Source: DATHWB01 sp040902855
GTDB taxonomy: Bacteria > Actinomycetota > Acidimicrobiia > Spongiisociales > ZC4RG35
Assembly: GCA_040902855.1 (NCBI GenBank)
Contig: JBBDWN010000176.1
Span: 1-11,475 of the forward strand
Direction of reading: 5' to 3'
DNA length: 11,475 nt
Shown here: positions 6,722-11,475 of the stretch, in pieces
Position numbering within the stretch: the stretch's first letter is position 1
Layout: the number at the start of each line of letters is the position of its first letter
Position numbers and translations under genes: made by a program
The notes under the pieces: generated by a model
What the model was told of the DNA's origin: nothing
Databases searched by the model: none
The model's input: only the letters and a program-made list of their open reading frames with translations

Positions 6722-9693
6722 GCGGAGAACGCCTCTCCGCCTTCCGGCCACTCCGGACAGACGATCCGGAACGAACACCGCTCGCACGCATCTCCCGGCG
6801 TCGGATCCCACCGCTCGTCGACGATTGCTCTTGCGATCTCCTCGAGAGTCACTCGGAGATCGGGGAGTGATTCCATGGCGAGGGCCCGCCGGAAGCTCTT
6901 CTGGTCGGTGGCGGGGTACCAAAGTTCTGCGCTGGCAATCGGGCCGGGCAGGTCTGGATCGTCGGTGGCGGCGAGGGCGTAGAAGGCGAGTTGCAAGGAT
7001 CGCTCGGCCTTCGGCTTGGACATGATCGTCTTCGAGGTCTTGTAGTCGACGACTCGAACCGAGCCATCGGTGAGTCGCTCGATTCGGTCCGCTCTCCCCA
7101 CCCAGTCGGCTCCGCCGGCATTCCAGAACAGCGCACGCTCCGCCGCGATCGTCTCCTGGCTGTCCGGAGGCCACTCTGCGAAGAGCCGCTCCAAGAGTTC
7201 GACCGCTTTTGCACGCCAGATGGCGTCGAGCGACGGGGATCCGAAATCGGCTTCCTCGCTCCAGATTCGGTCGAGGGCCGTGATGGCGTCAGTCAGATCG
7301 GGGCGTGGCCGCCCATCCGTCATCGCCGCGGAGTCGGCTTGTTCGAGGGCAGCATGGACCAGTGTTCCGTACCGGGCGTACGGTCCTGACGAATCGGTCA
7401 TCGCCAGGCGCCGCTCGAACACGTACCGGCGCGGGCACTCCTGATATGCCTCCGCCTGACTCGGTGAGAGCCGGGGCGGCTTCGAGAACACGCCTTGGTC
7501 GGGACCGGGCTGCCGCACACCCGCGAACCGCTCGGCGTCCCAGAGCGTCGGCGATCCTTCGGCAAGAGTCGAGGCGGCGCCGAGTCGCTCCGCCAGGGGC
7601 CGTTCAGGATCCATCAGGCGCCGTCTCAGAACCGTTTCGAGCCCTCGCGTCGTGAGCGGGTCTTGCAGACTGGACGGCGGTGGCGCCAGGTCGTCCACGG
7701 TCTCGACGTCGGCTGCGGCGAGCAGAAAACGGCTGGGTCTCCGTTCGCTCTCATCGATTCCTGCGGTGGTGGCCGTCATCACCAGGCGCGACCGGGCGCG
7801 CGTCATCGCCGTGTAGGCGAGCCGCGCCTCTTCACGCAGCCGATCTATCAGCCACGACGACCGGGCGACTCCGGCGAGTGCCTGGGGGTCGAGCGGGTTG
7901 AAGCCGCGCCGGAGGTCGGGGAACACGTCTTCGGTGGCGTCGGCGATGAAGACGGCTTCGAATTCGAGACCCTTGGCCTGGTGCAGGGTTGTGAGCGTGA
8001 TCCGCTCCCGACCGTCGGGACGGTGCGAGAGCAGGGGAGTGGCTTCGAAGTCGTCCGAGTCCGCCATCTGTCGGTACCGGAGCAGACTCACCCCGGGATC
8101 GCGCTCCTTCTGCTGTTCGAGCACCTGGGCGAATGCGGTCCAGGCGGCACGATGATCGGCGCGTCCCTCGGTGAGGGCGAAACGGGTGATCCGATCGAAC
8201 CTGTCCCAGATGTGCCAGAAGCCGTCGACGGCACTCAGGTTGGTCGCCCACGAACGATCGCTCAACAGCGGCGCGAGGTCGGCTACCGCAGGTTCGGCAG
8301 TCAAGGTCTCCAGCCAACCGGATTGTGCGCGGAGCCGCTCTCGTAACAGGGCTCTCTCCGCCGAAACCCCGATGTCGTAAAGGGGACTGAGGAGGATCCT
8401 CCTGATCGGACCATCCGCGACCTGGGCGATCAGCGGATCTGGATTCGAGACGGCGGCAGCGGCGAGAGCCAGATCCAGTATCAGCCGAGCGGCGGGATGA
8501 TCGACCAGCCGAACGTCTGGCGTCTCGTGCGGGATGTGGCGTCGATCGAGCGCTCGAGAGAGTTCCGGCAGGAGGTTGCGGGTCGAACGGACGAGGACCG
8601 CGATCTGAGCGAAGGGCACCTGTTCGACCAGATGGAGTCGCTCGACTTCGGATGCCACCCATTCGGCTTCGGCCGACGCCTGATCGAAGACATGGACGTG
8701 GACGGAGCCGCTGTGCGACGCCGGGGTGATCGAGCCTGCTTCACCCGGGAGTCCGGCGCCCGCCGAGACCCTGGTCGCAGCGTCCAGTATCGGAGCGGGA
8801 ACCCGGAACGAAGTGTCGAGCACGATGCGCCGCCCCGGGGCACCGTCAGGTGAAGCGAAACGGTCTCCGAACTGGGCGACGTTGGACACATCGGCGCCGC
8901 GAAAGCCGTAGATCGCCTGATGCGGGTCGCCCGCCACCGTCAGATTGCGGTGGACGCCGGTGATCGCCTCGAGGAGTTCGGCCTGGGCGGGGGAGGTGTC
9001 CTGGTACTCGTCCACGATCACGTACCGGTACTCCGCCTGCAACGCCTCAGTGACGCCCGGACGCCGAGCAGTGTCGACCGCCTGCGAGAGCAGGGTGCCG
9101 TAATCGATGCGGTTGCGGGCGGTGAGCGTCGCGATGTACCGATCGTGAAAGTCGGGCAGGGCGCACCAGTCGGGCCGCTCTCCGACCATCCCTCGTAGTT
9201 GGTCCGAGTCGATTCGTCTCTCGGCCATGCGCAGGAGGAAGTCGGCGATGTCCGCAGCGAATGTGCGGGTCCGGAACATGGCGCGATGCGTCACAGGCCA
9301 CGGCTGCGGGTCCGAGTCGGCGAGCAACTCGGCCACGAGCGCAACCTGTTCCGGTCCTGTCAACAACGTGGCCGGCGGCCGACCCGATTCGTCTGTGCCA
9401 TGGCTCTCCAGAAGACGAATCGCCAACGAGTGGAAGGTCGACACCGACAGTGATCCGGTCGACCGTCCCAACCGGTCGCCGATTCGACGCCGGAGCTCCG
9501 CCGCCCCTCTGCGGGAGAAGGTCAGGACGAGGATCGAGCGCGGATCGACTCCTTGCTCGAGGAGGTGCGTGACCCGCCTGACGAGGAACTCAGTCTTCCC
9601 CGTGCCCGGACCGGCCACGACGAGTTGAGGCCCTTCGGTCTCCGCGATGGCCGCTGACCACCGTTGGGGATCGATGCGCTCCTCGACACTCAC
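6718..9693 (-). CDS. adnA: AdnA-like UvrD-family helicase with C-terminal PD-(D/E)XK nuclease
   Basis: This is the first subunit of the predicted AdnAB helicase-nuclease for resecting double-strand breaks. The 991 residues show Walker A AGPGTGKT (27-34), Ia TFSRRGAAE (58-66), Walker B VDEYQD (227-232), III GDPHQAIYGFRGA (255-267), V TLHQAKGLEFE (569-579) and VI RLAYTAMTRAR (624-634). The C-terminal nuclease has Asp869 in GRADRIE, D883-Y-K885 and Q901 (QLAFY), with four cysteines C753, C970, C973 and C979 that resemble an AddB/Cas4-type Fe-S staple. The start is the GTG at 9693, placed before a typical DPQRWSAAI N-terminus; no Shine-Dalgarno is obvious, but TATCGT lies 8 nt upstream. It follows a small ORF by 23 bp and overlaps adnB by ATGA. 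AdnA and AdnB are named from gene order (A upstream of B, as in mycobacteria) and nuclease architecture; which chain is A is less certain than the pair itself. Unlike the mycobacterial AdnA motor, reported as dispensable, the motifs here look intact. Confidence 0.87.
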   Translation of the reverse strand: MSVEERIDPQRWSAAIAETEGPQLVVAGPGTGKTEFLVRRVTHLLEQGVDPRSILVLTFSRRGAAELRRRIGDRLGRSTGSLSVSTFHSLAIRLLESHGTDESGRPPATLLTGPEQVALVAELLADSDPQPWPVTHRAMFRTRTFAADIADFLLRMAERRIDSDQLRGMVGERPDWCALPDFHDRYIATLTARNRIDYGTLLSQAVDTARRPGVTEALQAEYRYVIVDEYQDTSPAQAELLEAITGVHRNLTVAGDPHQAIYGFRGADVSNVAQFGDRFASPDGAPGRRIVLDTSFRVPAPILDAATRVSAGAGLPGEAGSITPASHSGSVHVHVFDQASAEAEWVASEVERLHLVEQVPFAQIAVLVRSTRNLLPELSRALDRRHIPHETPDVRLVDHPAARLILDLALAAAAVSNPDPLIAQVADGPIRRILLSPLYDIGVSAERALLRERLRAQSGWLETLTAEPAVADLAPLLSDRSWATNLSAVDGFWHIWDRFDRITRFALTEGRADHRAAWTAFAQVLEQQKERDPGVSLLRYRQMADSDDFEATPLLSHRPDGRERITLTTLHQAKGLEFEAVFIADATEDVFPDLRRGFNPLDPQALAGVARSSWLIDRLREEARLAYTAMTRARSRLVMTATTAGIDESERRPSRFLLAAADVETVDDLAPPPSSLQDPLTTRGLETVLRRRLMDPERPLAERLGAASTLAEGSPTLWDAERFAGVRQPGPDQGVFSKPPRLSPSQAEAYQECPRRYVFERRLAMTDSSGPYARYGTLVHAALEQADSAAMTDGRPRPDLTDAITALDRIWSEEADFGSPSLDAIWRAKAVELLERLFAEWPPDSQETIAAERALFWNAGGADWVGRADRIERLTDGSVRVVDYKTSKTIMSKPKAERSLQLAFYALAATDDPDLPGPIASAELWYPATDQKSFRRALAMESLPDLRVTLEEIARAIVDERWDPTPGDACERCSFRIVCPEWPEGGEAFSA
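6722..6740 (-). promoter_or_regulatory. Hairpin covering the adnB ribosome binding site
   Basis: In the mRNA, GCGGAGA (6740-6734) is perfectly complementary to TCTCCGC (6728-6722) around a 5-nt loop. The stem ends on the base directly before the adnB ATG and contains the best Shine-Dalgarno-like sequence, GGAGAGG. It also encodes the last residues of adnA, so a ribosome reading through adnA would melt it. The structure is plainly visible; the role in making adnB translation depend on adnA is inferred. Confidence 0.55.
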
Positions 9694-9701
9694 AGTGTCC
9701 G

Positions 9702-9707
9702 ACGATA
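9702..9707 (-). promoter_or_regulatory. Possible internal -10 element before adnA
   Basis: Read on the minus strand the hexamer TATCGT fits TANNNT and lies 8 nt before the adnA GTG, in the 23-bp gap after the small ORF. It might give adnA its own near-leaderless transcript. No -35 was identified and such hexamers occur often by chance. Confidence 0.2.
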
Positions 9708-9716
9708 GGGACGTGT

Positions 9717-9938
9717 TCAGGCGGCCAGGCCCGTCGAGTCGGTTTCGAACAGGACCTCGAAACCGATCCCGGCCGAGGTGAGCGCCCGGAGCGCTGCAGC
9801 GATGGCGGAGTCATCTCCGCCATCGGCGTTCGCGTTTCGGACATCGGCCGCCTCGACCGTGGTCGTGACGGCTGTGGTGACGGGTGTGATGCTGGGTGAT
9901 GTGATGGGTGATGTGATGGGTGATGTGACGGTCTTCAT
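9717..9938 (-). CDS. Hypothetical 73-residue protein upstream of adnA
   Basis: I do not recognise this product. The N-terminal third is a Thr/Ser/Pro/Val/Ile stretch with repeats of the tetrapeptide TSPI, produced by a 12-bp DNA repeat. The rest is acidic and helix-prone (AAADVRNANADGG-like region, then SAIAAALRALTSAGIGFEV). Codons in the second half end mostly in G or C like the neighbours, which supports translation; the repeat part uses ATC, ACA and TCA codons that are less typical. No signal peptide or membrane segment is seen. The ATG at 9938 is chosen because TACGGT lies exactly 6 nt upstream, as before plsB. The frame stays open further upstream, antisense to the gdh gene, but that part is probably shadow. 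It precedes adnA by 23 bp, so it may be the first gene of the operon, a leader peptide, or not a protein at all, given the three hairpins inside it. Confidence 0.45.
   Translation of the reverse strand: MKTVTSPITSPITSPSITPVTTAVTTTVEAADVRNANADGGDDSAIAAALRALTSAGIGFEVLFETDSTGLAA
9739..9766. repeat. 10-bp inverted repeat at the end of the small ORF
   Basis: TCGGTTTCGA (9739-9748) is exactly complementary to TCGAAACCGA (9757-9766) around an 8-nt loop. It lies about 45 bases before the adnA start in the adnA direction. No T-run follows, so it is not a classical terminator; it could slow transcription or shape the adnA leader. Confidence 0.5.
9781..9795. repeat. Short hairpin between two longer ones
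   Basis: AGCGC (9781-9785) pairs with GCGCT (9791-9795) around a 5-nt loop. Alone it would be unremarkable; it sits between two perfect 10- and 11-bp stems. Confidence 0.3.
9800..9825. repeat. 11-bp perfect inverted repeat with 4-nt loop
   Basis: CGATGGCGGAG (9800-9810) is exactly complementary to CTCCGCCATCG (9815-9825), with loop TCAT. This is the strongest hairpin I found in the window. It lies inside the small ORF upstream of adnA. No T-run is adjacent on either strand. It may be an RNA structural element or a protein-binding palindrome. Confidence 0.55.
9894..9929. repeat. Three tandem copies of a 12-bp repeat
   Basis: GGGTGATGTGAT occurs at 9894-9905, 9906-9917 and 9918-9929, the last with one changed base. 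A partial, decayed copy precedes it. In the small ORF it encodes repeats of Ile-Thr-Ser-Pro, and because 12 is a multiple of 3 gain or loss of copies would keep the frame. Copy number may vary between strains. Confidence 0.8.
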
Positions 9939-9942
9939 GTCG

Positions 9943-9962
9943 ACACCGTACGAAACCGGTGT
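9943..9962. promoter_or_regulatory. Dyad ACACCG-N8-CGGTGT, candidate operator
   Basis: ACACCG (9943-9948) and CGGTGT (9957-9962) form a perfect 6-bp dyad with an 8-bp spacer. It lies between the divergent gdh gene and the adnA operon and overlaps the proposed -10 of the small ORF. The geometry suits a dimeric helix-turn-helix regulator, but no regulator is encoded nearby and the identity is unknown. Confidence 0.35.
9945..9950 (-). promoter_or_regulatory. Candidate -10 element for the small ORF and adnAB operon
   Basis: Read on the minus strand this is TACGGT, six bases before the ATG at 9938. This is the same geometry as TACGAT before plsB and suggests a leaderless transcript. A clear -35 is not visible. 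Confidence 0.3.
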
Positions 9963-10004
9963 GACAAAAAGCAGATCAGTCACGGGTCGCTGCACGAGCT
10001 GTTC

Positions 10005-10010
10005 TAGATT
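10005..10010 (+). promoter_or_regulatory. Possible -10 element of the gdh promoter
   Basis: TAGATT matches four of six bases of the TATAAT consensus and would start transcription at about 10016-10018, leaving a short leader that includes the ribosome binding site. No convincing -35 is present 16-18 bp upstream. Confidence 0.3.
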
Positions 10011-10025
10011 CGGACCGAGCCGACC

Positions 10026-10031
10026 GGGAGG
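10026..10031 (+). promoter_or_regulatory. Ribosome binding site of gdh, close to the start
   Basis: GGGAGG is a strong Shine-Dalgarno match but ends only three bases before the ATG at 10035, shorter than the usual 5-9. The next in-frame ATG at 10074 has no such site and would remove 13 poorly conserved residues, so 10035 is kept. Confidence 0.6.
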
Positions 10032-10034
10032 ATC

Positions 10035-11309
10035 ATGGTCACCGAGCAACTGAGTCACGAGTTTGACAGCCCGATGTACCTCGAGGCGGCGGCCCAGTTC
10101 GACCGGGTCGCCGAGTTCATGAATCTCGATGACAACGTGGCAGATCGTCTCCGCGTGCCGCAACGGTCCACGATCGTGACGTTCCCGTTTCGGCGGGACG
10201 ACTACGGCACCGTCGAGACCCTCTTCGGCTATCGCGTCCAACATCTGACGACCATGGGCCCGACCAAGGGCGGCATCCGGTATGCCGATGACGTCGACCT
10301 CGGCGAAGTCGCCGCTCTGGCAATGTGGATGACCTGGAAGTGCTCGATCGTGGGAGTGCCGTTCGGCGGGGCGAAGGGCGGCGTGCGGGTCAATCCACGT
10401 GAGCTGAGCCGGGCCGAACTGCAACGGGTCACCCGAAGGTTCACGATGGAGATCATCAGCGTCATCGGACCCCAGACCGACATCCCCGCCCCCGACCTCG
10501 GAACCAACGAGCAGGTCATGGCCTGGCTGATGGACACGTACTCCCAGCATGTAGGACATTCGGTGCCGGCCGTCGTCACCGGCAAGCCGCCGTCACTCGG
10601 AGGGTCGATCGCAAGGAGGGAAGCGACCGGCCGTGGCGTCGTCTCGCTGATTCCACCCGCGTGCGGGCATCTCGATATGCCCGTCAAGGACGCCAGAGTC
10701 GCGATTCACGGTTTCGGGAACGTCGGTCGCTACGCGGCGATCGCCGCGGCCGAACTGGGAATGAAGGTGGTCGCCGTCTCCGACATCACCGGCGGAATCT
10801 ACGACGAGGACGGGCTCGACATCGACGACGCCGCCCGTTGGGTCGACGCCAACGGCGTGCTGGCGGGATACCCGAATGCTCAGCACATCGAAGATGCCGA
10901 CGTGTTCCTGGTCGACTGCGACATCCTGATACCGGCGGCCATCCAGGGGGTCATCCATGCGGACAACGCACCCGACATCAAGGCGCAACTCATCGTCGAA
11001 GGGGCCAACAACCCGATGACCCTCGCGGCAGACGACATCCTCCGGTCGCGAGGCGTGTTCATCGTCCCCGACATCCTCGCCAACGCCGGCGGTGTGACAG
11101 TCTCCTACTTCGAGTGGGTCCAGGACGTCCAGGCCTACTTCTGGTCCGAGAACGAGATTGTCGGTCGGCTGCGCGAGATCATGACCCGCGCCTTCAGCGA
11201 CGTGTTGCAAATCTCCATCAAGGAGAACGTCGACATGCGCACCGCCGCCCTCATCAAAGGAATCCAACGAGTCACCGATGCCAAACTCGTCCGCGGCATC
11301 TTCCCCTGA
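10035..11309 (+). CDS. gdhA: Glutamate dehydrogenase
   Basis: The enzyme interconverts glutamate with 2-oxoglutarate and ammonia using NAD(H) or NADP(H), in the cytosol, normally as a hexamer. The 424 residues match the short, about 420-450 residue family. Visible sites are GPTKGGIRY (75-83) with substrate-binding Lys78, Lys102 in TWKCSI, the catalytic Lys114 in GGAKGGVR, the catalytic Asp154 in APDLGTN, the Rossmann turn GFGNVG (226-231), EGANNP (322-327), and NAGGVTVSYFEW (350-361). The second Rossmann strand ends VAVSD, which does not settle the cofactor. A strong but close Shine-Dalgarno precedes the ATG. The gene stands alone, divergent from the adnA operon, and is followed by GC hairpins. 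Leu- or Phe-dehydrogenase are related, but they lack this exact set of GDH motifs. The assignment is firm; the cofactor and direction are not known. Confidence 0.96.
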   Translation: MVTEQLSHEFDSPMYLEAAAQFDRVAEFMNLDDNVADRLRVPQRSTIVTFPFRRDDYGTVETLFGYRVQHLTTMGPTKGGIRYADDVDLGEVAALAMWMTWKCSIVGVPFGGAKGGVRVNPRELSRAELQRVTRRFTMEIISVIGPQTDIPAPDLGTNEQVMAWLMDTYSQHVGHSVPAVVTGKPPSLGGSIARREATGRGVVSLIPPACGHLDMPVKDARVAIHGFGNVGRYAAIAAAELGMKVVAVSDITGGIYDEDGLDIDDAARWVDANGVLAGYPNAQHIEDADVFLVDCDILIPAAIQGVIHADNAPDIKAQLIVEGANNPMTLAADDILRSRGVFIVPDILANAGGVTVSYFEWVQDVQAYFWSENEIVGRLREIMTRAFSDVLQISIKENVDMRTAALIKGIQRVTDAKLVRGIFP

Positions 11310-11320
11310 TTGATTGTGCA

Positions 11321-11335
11321 GGGGGGCGACCCCCC
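11321..11335 (+). terminator. G6/C6 hairpin after gdh
   Basis: Six G (11321-11326) face six C (11330-11335) across a 3-nt loop, 11 bases after the gdh stop. A second C6 tract at 11340-11345, in a direct repeat of ACCCCCCGG, could pair with the same G6 tract instead. There is no T-run, as is common for actinobacterial terminators. Confidence 0.55.
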
Positions 11336-11446
11336 GGCACCCCCCGGACGGTGGGCGTGGTCGGTCGGGTTTGGCCTGGTTGCACCCTGTGTCGCATGAC
11401 GGGCGGTGGTTCGTATGGCAGGCAGCGAGCTCTGCGAGTGATTTGT

Positions 11447-11475
11447 CCCCCCTCGGCCGCAGGCCGTTTGGGGGG
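11447..11475. terminator. Terminator-like hairpin cut by the window end
   Basis: C6 at 11447-11452 can pair with G6 at 11470-11475, enclosing an inner stem CGGCC (11454-11458) with GGCCG (11462-11466). The right arm reaches the last base of the window, so the full stem and any T-run cannot be seen. It may be a bidirectional terminator between gdh and the next gene. Between 11346 and 11446 I see no gene. Confidence 0.5.

Noticed and set aside
6722..7174. A longer start for adnB, adding 151 residues
   Set aside because: This stretch is the 3' end of adnA read in another frame. The ATGA overlap and the position of the N-terminal helicase motif fix the start at 6721.
9894..9929. A CRISPR array
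   Set aside because: Units are 12 bp and directly joined, with no spacers.
3668..9938. A phage-defence island built on two helicase-nucleases
   Set aside because: The two proteins match the chromosomal AdnA/AdnB pair in order and architecture, and the neighbours are housekeeping genes. No methylase, toxin, Cas, transposase or integrase gene is present.
9939..10559. An upstream extension of the small ORF to 280 codons
   Set aside because: The added part is antisense to the highly conserved N-terminal half of glutamate dehydrogenase and crosses its promoter; the ATG at 9938 has better support.

Overview
The window is GC-rich chromosomal DNA with tightly packed housekeeping genes. The pairing of an AdnA-like and an AdnB-like helicase-nuclease, in that order, with a long PlsB-type acyltransferase, frequent 4-base ATGA stop/start overlaps and start codons that appear leaderless all suggest an actinobacterium, possibly outside the mycobacteria (for example Acidimicrobiia). 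The phylum is an inference from gene content, not from a marker gene.

Layout from left to right. Bases 1-329 hold no gene I can defend, only hairpins downstream of plsB. A PlsB-like glycerol-3-phosphate acyltransferase (330-2615, minus) is divergent from the D-aminoacyl-tRNA deacylase gene dtd (2666-3127, plus), across 50 bp that carry a perfect 10-bp inverted repeat including both start codons. dtd runs tail-to-tail into a minus-strand operon. Read in its own direction, that operon is: a 73-residue hypothetical ORF (9938-9717), an AdnA-like helicase-nuclease (9693-6718), an AdnB-like helicase-nuclease (6721-3668) and a divergent PlsY-like membrane acyltransferase (3671-3081). The last three are joined by ATGA overlaps, and the end of plsY lies antisense to the end of dtd. 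Divergent from this operon is a glutamate dehydrogenase gene (10035-11309, plus), followed by GC-rich hairpins to the end of the window.

Functionally, AdnA and AdnB should form a heterodimeric motor-nuclease that resects double-strand breaks, the actinobacterial counterpart of RecBCD and AddAB. PlsB and PlsY both belong to the first acylation step of phospholipid synthesis, but this PlsY lacks several residues usually conserved in the family. Dtd removes D-amino acids from mischarged tRNA. Glutamate dehydrogenase links 2-oxoglutarate, ammonia and glutamate.

I see no CRISPR array, insertion sequence, rRNA, tRNA or clear defence island. The most unusual parts are the 9717-9962 segment upstream of adnA (tandem repeat, three hairpins, dyad, small ORF), the hairpin covering the adnB ribosome binding site, and the degenerate PlsY.
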